Translations under genes and position numbers: made by a program | The notes under the pieces: model-generated | Seen by the model: only the letters and a program-made list of their open reading frames with translations | The model's database searches: none | Told to the model about the DNA's origin: nothing | Part shown: positions 1 to 5,965 of the stretch, piece by piece | Layout of the letters: every line of letters begins with the position of its first letter | Numbering within the stretch: the stretch's first letter is position 1 | Source of the DNA: a bacterium | GTDB taxonomy: Bacteria > Spirochaetota > Spirochaetia > Treponematales > Rectinemataceae | NCBI GenBank assembly: GCA_021813065.1 | Contig: JAKALZ010000069.1 | Coordinates: 1 to 7,097 of the forward strand | Length of the DNA stretch: 7,097 nucleotides | Direction: 5' to 3'

Positions 1-135
1 GCCTTAGCCGAGATACGCGACGGAAACTATCACAAAGACCTGCAACTCGAACTGCGGCGCGGCGCCGGCGCCTATATCTGCGGCGAAGAAACGGCGCTGA
101 TCGCAAGTCTCGAAGGGCGGCAGGCACGGCCGCGG
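1..135 (+). pseudogene. Internal fragment of a NuoF/HoxF-type NADH-binding flavoprotein subunit
   Basis: Frame 1 from the first base reads 45 residues that contain [20 protein letters not shown] (residues 21-40). This is the strongly conserved glycine-rich, CGEETAL-containing stretch of the NADH/FMN-binding 51-kDa subunit family, which includes NuoF, HoxF, HndC and NAD-dependent formate dehydrogenase beta subunits. Proteins of this family oxidise NADH and pass electrons through FMN to iron-sulfur clusters. The piece has no start because it runs off the window. Family-like sequence stops after RQARPR (about 135), where a proline-rich segment would be expected. The frame instead continues into antisense araD and stops at 169-171. 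With so little sequence the exact complex cannot be told. The family assignment is firm; whether the piece is biologically adjacent to araD is doubtful. Confidence 0.75.
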
Positions 136-610
136 GGTCGATCGACCTTGTTCGGAAGGTTTCGACAATGACCTTGCCTGTTTCCTCTTCGTAGGCGCCA
201 TTGATTTCCGCATCGGTAAGGATGCGCGTGCAGGGAACGGAACCGCGGAAATGGTCTGCGTGGGTTGTCCCCTCCGGCGGCAGATCGAGCCCTGCCTGCG
301 CCCATGCCGTTGCATGAGTCGAGTGAGTGTGCACAATACCCATGGCGTTTTCAAACGCCGCGTACAGCACAAGGTGCGTCGGCAGATCTGAGGAAGGTTT
401 GAACGTTCCTTCCACGATGTTGCCTCCCATGTCGACGACGACTAAATCTTCTATGCGCATGGACTCGTACGGCACACCGGAGGGCTTTATCACGATCAAG
501 CCTGAATCTCGGTCGATGGCGCTCACGTTCCCCCAGGTAAAGAGAGCCAGCCCTCTGGACGAGAGTTCGAGATTTGCCTCAAACACCTCGCGGCGCAAGG
601 ATTCCAGCAT
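119..610 (-). pseudogene. araD: L-ribulose-5-phosphate 4-epimerase, C-terminally truncated
   Basis: Starting at the ATG at 610-608, about 164 residues closely follow AraD, the class II aldolase-fold zinc enzyme that converts L-ribulose-5-phosphate to D-xylulose-5-phosphate. Visible landmarks are TWGNVSA (25-31), KPSG (42-45), KPSSD with Asp75 (71-75), the zinc motif HTHS with His94 and His96, GTTHAD with Asp119, and [10 protein letters not shown] (143-152). The similarity runs to IDPAAVPA (157-164). The expected VLVHSHGPF block with the third zinc histidine, and the C-terminal tyrosine region, are missing. The frame instead runs open into antisense nuoF-like sequence to the window edge. About 65-70 residues of the usual ~230 are absent, so the product as written would be inactive. 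A strong AGGAGG (616-621) lies 5 bases before the start. It is the third enzyme gene of the cluster, 72 bases after araA. Confidence 0.88.
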
Positions 611-618
611 GAAATCCT

Positions 619-640
619 CCTTTTGTCATCCTTTTGTCAT
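619..640. repeat. Perfect 11-bp tandem duplication in front of araD
   Basis: The unit CCTTTTGTCAT occurs twice without a gap (619-629 and 630-640). In the sense of araD this reads ATGACAAAAGG ATGACAAAAGG, followed by AGG. The second copy supplies part of the araD Shine-Dalgarno sequence. The first copy's ATG opens a 4-codon frame whose TGA overlaps the ATG of the second copy. The duplication is directly visible; any role in tuning araD translation is inference. Confidence 0.8.
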
Positions 641-670
641 GCGCGTGGCCCTGTCGTGCAGGGCAGGCGC
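641..670 (-). promoter_or_regulatory. Intercistronic stem-loop between araA and araD
   Basis: GCCCTG (648-653) pairs with CAGGGC (659-664) around a 5-base loop. After a small internal loop, GCGC (641-644) pairs with GCGC (667-670). No T-run follows in the minus-strand transcript, so this is not an intrinsic terminator. A role as an mRNA-stability or processing hairpin between araA and araD is inferred from position only. Confidence 0.45.
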
Positions 671-682
671 AACGCGTGAAGC

Positions 683-2179
683 CTATTGAAGTTGAAGGCT
701 GCCCCGCAGTTTTCGCTCAAGCTCCGTACGTAACAGAGTCGTATCAGTCGTACTGTTGATTACCACAATATCGATACCCGCCATACGCGCATAATCTTCG
801 AGCATTTCGGTGGTGACCGCATAGGAGAAGCTCGAATGATGTGCGCCTCCAGCGAGAATCCACAGCTCGAGCGCTTCCTTGAAGGAGGGCAGGGGCTTCC
901 ATAGTGCCCGCGCAACCGGCAGATGCGGCATTGCCCTCGGCAGGGACACTGCCTCGACCTCGTTCACGATGAGACAGAAGCCATTACCGTACTCGACGAT
1001 GGTTGCGGATACCGCGTTGCCCGGATGGGCATTAAACACGAGGCGAGCCGGATCATCCTTGCCTCCTATGGAGAGCGGATGCACTTCGATCCTTGGTTTG
1101 CGCTCAGCGATACTGGGGCAGACTTCAAGCATGTGGGCGCCAAGGACAAGCTCATTGCCCGCTTCGAGATGGTAGGTGTAATCTTCCATAAAAGAGGTAC
1201 CGCCCAGCAGACCCTGCGCCATCGTTTTCATGGCCCGCACGAGGGCAGCGGTCTTCCAGTCGCCTTCAGCGCCAAAACCGTAGCCATCGGCCATCAGGTT
1301 CTGCGCCGCAAGCCCCGGCAGTTGCGGCAGTCCGGCGAGATCCTCAAAGGTTGTCGTAAACGCCCCTGCGCCCGTTTCGGCCAGAAAGCGTCGTAGCGCG
1401 ACCTCGATTGCGGCCTGTTCCCTTACTTTTTCGAAGCGCACGCTGTTCGCGCGCACCGAATCGGGCAGCTCGTAACGCTCCTGATACTGCTCGATGATGG
1501 CGTCGATGTCGTGGGGCTCGGCGTCCGAATACCTCCGCGCGATCTCCCCAATGCCGTATCCGTTTACCTGCCAACCGAAGCGTATCTGCGCGGAGACCTT
1601 GTTACCGTCGGTGACCGCGACTTCGCGCATATTGTCGCCGAGACGCGCCACTCGAGAGAGCCTTCCGTCCGCAAAGGCCACGGCCCCCCGCATCCATGCG
1701 GCAATCCGATTCAGCACATCATCGTCCTGCCAGTATCCGACCACAACCTTGCGCGCCAGCCCCATTCGCGTCTGGATGAATCCGTGTTCTCGGTCGCCAT
1801 GCGCCGACTGGTTCAGGTTCATGAAGTCCATGTCGATGGAATCCCATGGAATTTCTCGGTTGAACTGTGTGTGCAGATGCAAGAGCGGTTTCGCGTTTTC
1901 GGCAAAGCCCCCGATCCACATTTTGGAAGGCGAGAATGTATGCATCCAGGTGATGATGCCTGCGCATGCCGGATCAGCGTTCGCCTTCCTGAAGGCTGAG
2001 ACGATCTCCTCGGGAGAAGTGACGACCTCTGGAATCACGCGGGCGGGCATGAGCTCGTGCTCGTTGAAAAAGGCTGCCATCGCCGCGGCATGGGCGCGCA
2101 CGTGTTCGATCACCATCGGTCCGTAGAGCGTCTGTGTCCCTACAATGAAATGAAAATGAAAGGAATCGAAGGTTTTCAT
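683..2179 (-). CDS. araA: L-arabinose isomerase
   Basis: The 498-residue product matches AraA along its whole length (the E. coli enzyme has 500). It catalyses the cytoplasmic isomerisation of L-arabinose to L-ribulose, the first step of the pathway, using a divalent metal, usually Mn. Recognisable blocks are WMHTFSPSKMW (78-88), HTQFN (103-107), PWDSIDMDFMNLNQSAHG (111-128), GDNMREVAVTDG (181-192), AFTTTFEDL (273-281), YGFGAEGDWKT (300-310), GGTSFMEDYTYH (326-337), GAHMLEVCPSIA (347-358), IGGKDDPARL (371-380) and ILAGGAHH (441-448). By alignment with the family, the catalytic and metal ligands are Glu305, Glu332, His349 and the His447/His448 pair, all present. The ATG overlaps the araB stop as ATGA, preceded by AAGGAG, so translation is coupled. 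The gene looks intact. Confidence 0.97.
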   Translation of the reverse strand: MKTFDSFHFHFIVGTQTLYGPMVIEHVRAHAAAMAAFFNEHELMPARVIPEVVTSPEEIVSAFRKANADPACAGIITWMHTFSPSKMWIGGFAENAKPLLHLHTQFNREIPWDSIDMDFMNLNQSAHGDREHGFIQTRMGLARKVVVGYWQDDDVLNRIAAWMRGAVAFADGRLSRVARLGDNMREVAVTDGNKVSAQIRFGWQVNGYGIGEIARRYSDAEPHDIDAIIEQYQERYELPDSVRANSVRFEKVREQAAIEVALRRFLAETGAGAFTTTFEDLAGLPQLPGLAAQNLMADGYGFGAEGDWKTAALVRAMKTMAQGLLGGTSFMEDYTYHLEAGNELVLGAHMLEVCPSIAERKPRIEVHPLSIGGKDDPARLVFNAHPGNAVSATIVEYGNGFCLIVNEVEAVSLPRAMPHLPVARALWKPLPSFKEALELWILAGGAHHSSFSYAVTTEMLEDYARMAGIDIVVINSTTDTTLLRTELERKLRGSLQLQ

Positions 2180-3882
2180 GTCAGCTCCTTTTCGATGAAT
2201 GCACCGAGTTTCAGGTATTCGCGGTACAGGCGATCATAGATTGCCGCATGGTCGTTGTCGGGTAGCACCACCGATTCGATTTCCGGCTTCATAGCCGCTT
2301 GGGCATCGCGCAGCGAAGCATAGATTCCCGCGACAACCGCCGCAAACATCGCGGCTCCCAGAGCTACCGACTGCTCCCCAGCCACGACCTCGATTGGCCG
2401 GCCAAGCACATCGGCAACTGTCCGCATGACGAGGGGGCTCTTGCGCGCCACACCGCCAATGGCCCGAATCTTCTCGATCGCGACTCCCTCTTGCTCGAAA
2501 CGCTCCACAATCGCTCTAGTACCGAACGCGGTCGCTTCGATGAGCGCGCGGTAGATCATGGGAGCGGTGGTGCCGAGCGTGAGGCCGGCCAGGGCGGATT
2601 TCAATTTCTGGTTGGCGTCGGGCGTGCGCCGGCCGTTCAGCCAGTCCAGCGCCAGCACGCCGGATGCGCCGGGCTCGAGTTTTGCCGCTTCGGCTTCCAA
2701 CGCAGGCATGATCCTCGCGCTAATCTCCGCGCTCAGCGCTCGAATGGCCGCCGCGGGAGCCTGAGTTCCTTCCTTCTCGTGAACCGCGCCCACCGCGTAC
2801 GGCAGAACCTGTTCCACCGGCCACATGAGCAGGCTCTTGAACCAGGCATAGACATCGCCGAAAGCGCTCTGCCCCGCCTCATACCCAACCAGCCCTGGAA
2901 TAATCGAGCCGTCAACCTGCCCGCAGATGCCCTTTACCGGCTGTTCATCGCTTTTGCCGTGTGGCCCGACAATCATGTCGCAGGTGCTGGTACCCATTAC
3001 CTTGACCAGCACTCCTTTTTCTACGCCGCCGCCTACCGCGCCCATATGCGCATCATAGGCGCCCACGGCCACCGGAATCCCTTCGGGAAGATGCAGACGC
3101 CGCGCCCATTCCGCGGTGAGCGTGGCAAATTTCTGATCGCTGGTGTAGGTTTCCACTCCTAGGCTGTTCTTGATCCGCACCAGTTCAGGATGGAGTCGAT
3201 TAAGGAATTCATCATCTGGATATCCTCCGAAGCGCTCATGCCACATTGCCTTGTGTCCCATTGCGCAGCGGCTCCGCTTGACCTGCGCAGGCGAAGTTGT
3301 ACCAGTCAATAGCGCGGGTATCCAGTCGCAGTGCTCGAGCGCGGAAGCAGCAACCTTACACAGCTCAGGCGATGTTCGGACGAGATGCAGAAGTTTGGCC
3401 CAAAACCACTCGGACGAATATACGCCTCCCTCGAACGCGGTATAATCCGTGTGCCACTGCCTGGCCAATCGGTTGATCTCATCCGCTTCGCCGGTTGCCG
3501 TATGATCCTTCCACAGCACGAACATCGCGTCGGGATTGGAATCGTATTCCGGAAGAAGCGCTAGCGGCACAAGGGTGTCGGTCACCAGGCAGGGCGTCGA
3601 ACCGGTGGTATCGATCGCAATCCCTTCCACCTGCGACAGGTACTCGCCTGCCGACTCGGCCAGTTGCGTCATCACCGATTCCAGAGACTCGATATAGTCA
3701 CGCGGGTGCTGACGGAATCTGGCTTCTATCGGTTCGCAATAGAGCCCCTGCGCCCAGCGCGGATAGACCGCTACCGCACTCGCGGCCTCCCTTCCTCCCG
3801 CCGCGTCCGTAATTACCGCCCGGCATGAATCTGTCCCATAATCGATGCCAATCACATAATGTCCACCTTGCGTCCGTTCCAT
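2176..3882 (-). CDS. araB: Ribulokinase (FGGY family)
   Basis: The 568-residue protein phosphorylates L-ribulose to L-ribulose-5-phosphate with ATP and is close in length to E. coli AraB (566). FGGY-kinase landmarks are the N-terminal phosphate loop IDYGTDSCRA (13-22), DTTGSTP (91-97), WKDHTA (124-129), the VGAYDAHMGAVGGG segment with the likely catalytic Asp277 (273-286), VMGTSTCDM (295-303), GYEAGQSAFGD (333-343), LDWLNGRRTP (412-421) and the C-terminal GGVARKSPLVMRTVADVLG (476-494). GTDSCR and LNGRR are typical of ribulokinases rather than xylulose or glycerol kinases. The start at 3882 is supported by AAAAGGAG about 8 bases upstream. The gene follows the damaged binding-protein frame and overlaps araA by four bases. 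No defect is visible. Confidence 0.97.
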   Translation of the reverse strand: MERTQGGHYVIGIDYGTDSCRAVITDAAGGREAASAVAVYPRWAQGLYCEPIEARFRQHPRDYIESLESVMTQLAESAGEYLSQVEGIAIDTTGSTPCLVTDTLVPLALLPEYDSNPDAMFVLWKDHTATGEADEINRLARQWHTDYTAFEGGVYSSEWFWAKLLHLVRTSPELCKVAASALEHCDWIPALLTGTTSPAQVKRSRCAMGHKAMWHERFGGYPDDEFLNRLHPELVRIKNSLGVETYTSDQKFATLTAEWARRLHLPEGIPVAVGAYDAHMGAVGGGVEKGVLVKVMGTSTCDMIVGPHGKSDEQPVKGICGQVDGSIIPGLVGYEAGQSAFGDVYAWFKSLLMWPVEQVLPYAVGAVHEKEGTQAPAAAIRALSAEISARIMPALEAEAAKLEPGASGVLALDWLNGRRTPDANQKLKSALAGLTLGTTAPMIYRALIEATAFGTRAIVERFEQEGVAIEKIRAIGGVARKSPLVMRTVADVLGRPIEVVAGEQSVALGAAMFAAVVAGIYASLRDAQAAMKPEIESVVLPDNDHAAIYDRLYREYLKLGAFIEKELT

Positions 3883-4147
3883 GCGTTCCGCTCCTTTTAC
3901 GCTCTATGCCGAAAAAACCTTGCTCATGATGCGTTCCTGCGAAATCCCGCTGCATATCGACCACATCGACCACGTTGATCTTCGGGGCAACTTCGGCCAT
4001 CGCCTTCTTGAAGCCCTCATAGGAGGGTTCGTAATAGGGGTGCACTCCTTTGAGTACCATGACGGACACCGGCTTTTTGGCCTGTCCGAACACAATGGCC
4101 GTCACCAGAAGCACTTGTGCCATGACTCCAAGCAGCAGTTTCTTCAT
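3698..4147 (-). pseudogene. Truncated periplasmic sugar-binding protein (ABC transporter SBP), N-terminal stump
   Basis: The first ~23 residues are a typical signal peptide: MKK, a hydrophobic core (LLLGVMAQVLLVTAIVF), then GQA as a probable cleavage site. There is no lipobox cysteine. Residues 24-66 (KKPVSVMVLKGVHPYYEPSY onward, then GFKKAMAEVAPKINVVDVVD) look like the first strand and helix of a ribose-type (Peripla_BP_4) substrate-binding domain. Similarity ends near MQRDFA (about 3938). The frame stays open but runs out of register through the araB ribosome-binding site and start, ending at 3698. A normal family member has about 300-350 residues. The ATG lies two bases after the regulator's stop, so it is part of the operon. 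It was presumably the arabinose-binding subunit of an ABC importer, whose permease and ATPase genes are absent here. The class is fairly sure; function is lost as written. Confidence 0.72.
3881..3937. repeat. 9-bp direct repeat flanking the binding-protein breakpoint region
   Basis: ATGCGTTCC occurs at 3881-3889 (the araB start region) and at 3929-3937, where binding-protein similarity ends. In the sense of araB both copies read GGAACGCAT. The repeats are visible in the sequence. A link to slippage, deletion or a mis-joined assembly is only suggested by their position. Confidence 0.4.
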
Positions 4148-4149
4148 AT

Positions 4150-5244
4150 CTACCAGCTTCGGATATCTCGAGCCTCCTGCCGAGGCTGAATTCCCTTGCC
4201 TTTTTCTTGCTGCTCGGGAATGCCGGGCGCAGGAAGATTTTCCTTCAGGTATACATCGATCGACATCTCGATCTCAGGCTCAACCTCCTGGCCGAGGACC
4301 ACGTTGCGGTATAGCTGGTACAGGCCTTGATAGCCCTGGTAGTCCTGTCGCTGGGAGAGTATGCAGTCGATGGTACCCGCTTCGAGCTGGCGTACGTTGT
4401 CGGGCACGAGGTCATAACCAACAATCGCGACATGGGCTTGTGCAATACGCGAATTCACCTGTGCCGCGATTCCATGCACCGAGGCGTTGGTCACGAAAAT
4501 TCCATCGATTGACGGAAATTCGTTCAGCAGCTGCCGCACGAAACTCTCACGCCGCTCTCGATGCTCAATATCGAAGCACTCTCGGACCGCGAGTTCATGC
4601 CGAGAGGAAGCGAAGTACGACGTGAACCCCTCAATCCGTTTCTGAATATGGAGATCTTCTCCATGGGTACTGATGATCACATACGGGCCGGCACGACGCG
4701 AAAACGCTTCGAGAAGGCGACCGGCAAGGAGCCCGCTGCGGAACGCGTTCTGTCCGATCTGTGTTAAAGGCGAAAAAGAACGCAATTGCGCATCGAAAAA
4801 AACGACTGGAAAGTGCGCGGGAAGTGTTGTGAGAAACTGGAGACTCTCCTCCGGATTGACTGGTGCGATGAGCAAGCCAGAAAAGGACGAGGGATCGAAT
4901 CCTGCTATCGCGCGCGAGAACGACGGTTGGTTGTAGCGATTGAACTCGAACCTGCGCATGCTTATGCCGAACGCCGCGAGTTCCTTCTGTGCCTTATGGA
5001 CCCCTGCGCACGCGATACGCCAATACCCCGAGTCTTCGTTCAAATCGGGCATGATGACGGCAAACGTGTGTTTTTTATTAAGCTTGAGATGGCGAGCGAA
5101 TGGATTTGGGGTATAGCCTGATTCCTCAATGATCGCGAGAATTCTTGATTTTGTTTCGGGAGAGACCCTACCGCGCCCGTGCAGAACCCGATCGACAGTC
5201 CCAATCGAGACTCCTGCGCGCTCTGCGATCTCATGAACGGTCAT
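4150..5244 (-). CDS. LacI-family transcriptional regulator, probable arabinose-operon repressor
   Basis: The 364-residue protein has an N-terminal LacI helix-turn-helix (MTVHEIAERAGVSIGTVDRV, residues 1-20), then LHGRGRVSPETKSRI and the hinge-helix motif YTPNPFARHL (44-53). From about residue 60 it carries a periplasmic-binding-protein-like effector domain. Landmarks are AVIMPDLNEDSGYW (62-75), GLLIAPV (123-129), QNAFRSGLLAGRLL (165-178), DGIFVTNASVHGIA (247-260), VGYDLVPDNVRQLEAGTIDC (275-294) and QDYQGYQG (300-307). This ligand domain resembles ribose-type regulators. The charged tail after about 340 is unusual. The start at 5244 has GGAG about 8 bases upstream. It is first in the operon, behind a promoter overlapped by a LacI-type operator, which implies autoregulation and control of araBAD. 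L-arabinose or a derivative as inducer is inferred from neighbours only. Confidence 0.9.
   Translation of the reverse strand: MTVHEIAERAGVSIGTVDRVLHGRGRVSPETKSRILAIIEESGYTPNPFARHLKLNKKHTFAVIMPDLNEDSGYWRIACAGVHKAQKELAAFGISMRRFEFNRYNQPSFSRAIAGFDPSSFSGLLIAPVNPEESLQFLTTLPAHFPVVFFDAQLRSFSPLTQIGQNAFRSGLLAGRLLEAFSRRAGPYVIISTHGEDLHIQKRIEGFTSYFASSRHELAVRECFDIEHRERRESFVRQLLNEFPSIDGIFVTNASVHGIAAQVNSRIAQAHVAIVGYDLVPDNVRQLEAGTIDCILSQRQDYQGYQGLYQLYRNVVLGQEVEPEIEMSIDVYLKENLPAPGIPEQQEKGKGIQPRQEARDIRSW
4173..4189 (-). promoter_or_regulatory. Small hairpin at the 3' end of the regulator gene, hiding a GGAGG
   Basis: AGCCTC and GAGGCT form a perfect 6-bp inverted repeat around a 5-base loop. In the minus-strand transcript the second arm includes GGAGG, about 20 bases before the ATG at 4147. 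That is too far for a normal Shine-Dalgarno spacing. A structural influence on translation of the next gene is possible but unproven. Confidence 0.25.
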
Positions 5245-5266
5245 ATTTTTACTCCAAACCGCATGC

Positions 5267-5284
5267 GTTATCGTACACGCTAAC
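5267..5284. promoter_or_regulatory. LacI-type operator over the transcription start of the ara operon
   Basis: GTTATCGTACACGCTAAC is an 18-bp interrupted palindrome. GTTA pairs with TAAC and CGT with ACG, so 7 of 9 base pairs match. LacI-family sites are typically palindromes of this size. It begins within the last two bases of the -10 element and is centred close to the predicted start of transcription, a classic position for repression. The adjacent LacI-family gene is the obvious binding protein (inference). Confidence 0.72.
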
Positions 5285-5311
5285 TATATGACGTCTTTTT
5301 AGATATGTCAA
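5283..5311 (-). promoter_or_regulatory. Sigma-70 promoter of the regulator-araBAD operon
   Basis: On the minus strand TTGACA (5306-5311, perfect -35) is followed by a 17-base spacer and TATAGT (5283-5288, five of six consensus bases). The predicted start near 5276 leaves a leader of about 30 bases before the regulator ATG at 5244. Gene gaps downstream are 2 bases, a frame overlap, a 4-base overlap and 72 bases. No other promoter is obvious, so this one probably serves the whole cluster. Confidence 0.82.
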
Positions 5312-5403
5312 ATGGAATTTTAGGACAGTGCTGATTCCTTCAGGCTGGCATAAAGGCGCGACGTTAATGACTTCAGAATATGAGTGTACTTCACAATGAC
5401 GAT

Positions 5404-5568
5404 TCATTTCCTGAAAAATCGTATGCCGAAGGCCGCAAACACCATCACGATGCCAATATTCGCGAGCAATCTTTCCCAGAATCGGCCCTTGAAAAATAAT
5501 ATATCAAAGCTGACCACCACGATAATGAGCGCCGCGACGAAAAGAACGATCGCAACATTCTTTGACAT
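5404..5568 (-). CDS. Small two-helix membrane protein, 54 residues
   Basis: The frame encodes 54 residues beginning MSKNVAIVLFVAALIIVVVS. Helix 1 spans about residues 5-26. A short polar hairpin (KGRFWERL, 27-34) follows. Helix 2 spans about 35-51 (LLANIGIVMVFAAFGIRFF), and the protein ends in RK. The charge pattern suggests a small inner-membrane protein. GAGGAG (5577-5582) sits 8 bases before the ATG, and an extended -10 promoter lies just upstream, so I regard it as a real gene despite its size. It reads toward the regulator but ends about 90 bases before that gene's promoter. I do not recognise the family. Candidates such as a small transporter accessory or a generic conserved membrane micro-protein cannot be distinguished from the sequence. 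Confidence 0.75.
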   Translation of the reverse strand: MSKNVAIVLFVAALIIVVVSFDILFFKGRFWERLLANIGIVMVFAAFGIRFFRK

Positions 5569-5586
5569 AGGAATCACTCCTCTATG

Positions 5587-5606
5587 CGCGAATTATAGCA
5601 TTCGCG
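5587..5606. promoter_or_regulatory. Perfect inverted repeat enclosing an extended -10 promoter for the 54-residue protein
   Basis: CGCGAAT (5587-5593) and ATTCGCG (5600-5606) are perfect inverted arms around TATAGC. On the minus strand this contains TGCTATAAT (5592-5600), an extended -10 element with a perfect TATAAT. No good -35 is seen at 16-18 bases, which fits an extended -10 promoter. Its predicted start near 5585 leaves a very short leader holding the Shine-Dalgarno sequence. A palindrome over the -10 is also what a repressor operator would look like. Confidence 0.6.
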
Positions 5607-5635
5607 TGGTGCGCGCGCTATTGGCGCCTGCTTCG

Positions 5636-5655
5636 GATTCCGCGGTCGTGGAATC
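5636..5655. repeat. Inverted repeat in the divergent intergenic region
   Basis: GATTCC (5636-5641) and GGAATC (5650-5655) are perfect 6-bp arms around an 8-base centre, GCGGTCGT. It lies between the divergent 54-residue and 59-residue genes. It could be a regulator site or an RNA hairpin in the plus-strand leader; the sequence does not decide. Confidence 0.35.
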
Positions 5656-5711
5656 TTCCCAAAGCCAACGATTCGGCATACCATGAACAATACAGAGAAA
5701 GGAGCATTCAA

Positions 5712-5891
5712 ATGACGAAAGAAGAAGTAAAGAAATTTGCGGTTCAAAGAGGTATCGCTCCAGGGAAACTCAACAAAGTCGATCTGATTCGCCTTATTCA
5801 GATCACGGAAGGCAATGAACCATGCTATATGACCGGAAAGGCTTCGGTGTGCGGTCAATCCGACTGTCTCTGGAGGGCGGACTGCAAATAG
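5712..5891 (+). CDS. SAP-like domain micro-protein with a C-terminal four-cysteine motif
   Basis: The frame encodes 59 residues. Residues 1-33 (MTKEEVKKFAVQRGIAPGKL, then NKVDLIRLIQITE) have the helix / GI-PGKL-K / ELIR-IQ pattern of a SAP-like helix-extension-helix, a fold often used for nucleic-acid binding. The rest (GNEPCYMTGKASVCGQSDCL, then WRADCK) places cysteines at 38, 47, 52 and 58, ending in the CLWRxDC block seen in short SAP-domain hypothetical proteins of anaerobic and delta-proteobacterial genomes. Four cysteines could bind zinc or an iron-sulfur cluster, which is inference. AAGGAG lies 7 bases before the ATG. A nine-codon frame (5683-5715) ends in a TGA overlapping this start but lacks its own Shine-Dalgarno sequence. 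No clear promoter was found. The cellular role is unknown. Confidence 0.82.
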   Translation: MTKEEVKKFAVQRGIAPGKLNKVDLIRLIQITEGNEPCYMTGKASVCGQSDCLWRADCK

Positions 5892-5905
5892 AGACTTCTC
5901 TGTTG

Positions 5906-5933
5906 TGGTCAATTTCTCAACTTTAAATATAAT
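5906..5933 (+). promoter_or_regulatory. Predicted promoter of the TauE-like / iolB pair
   Basis: TGGTCA (5906-5911, 4 of 6 to the -35 consensus), a 16-base spacer and a perfect TATAAT (5928-5933) precede the GTG start at 5966. A near-perfect inverted pair, ATTTCtCAAC (5912-5921) and GTTGAAAT (5945-5952), brackets the -10 and could be a regulator site. It is AT-rich against a GC-rich background. Confidence 0.6.
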
Positions 5934-5965
5934 ATGCCGCGCATGTTGAAATAATAAGGAATGCT

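Noticed and set aside
1494..2126. 210-codon plus-strand open frame antisense to araA
   Set aside because: The opposite strand is a full-length, well-matched L-arabinose isomerase; the antisense product has low-complexity composition and no family signature.
2299..3162. 287-codon open frame on the plus strand, antisense to araB
   Set aside because: It lies wholly inside araB, shows no recognisable domain, and is explained by the GC-rich codon pattern of the real gene.
3910..3933. Short frame MSKVFSA as the C-terminal end of a deleted transporter gene
   Set aside because: It is too short to assign; it could equally be non-coding sequence before the araB ribosome-binding site.
5312..5403. Terminator between the 54-residue gene and the ara promoter
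   Set aside because: Only a weak GGAAT/ATTCC pairing with a long loop and no T-run is present, so no terminator is called.
5384..5686. 100-codon plus-strand open frame over the 54-residue membrane protein
   Set aside because: The minus-strand gene has a better ribosome-binding site, a promoter and a sensible two-helix protein; the plus frame has no plausible family.
5683..5715. Nine-codon leader peptide whose stop overlaps the start of the SAP-like gene
   Set aside because: There is no Shine-Dalgarno sequence before its ATG and no regulatory codon run; the overlap may be chance.
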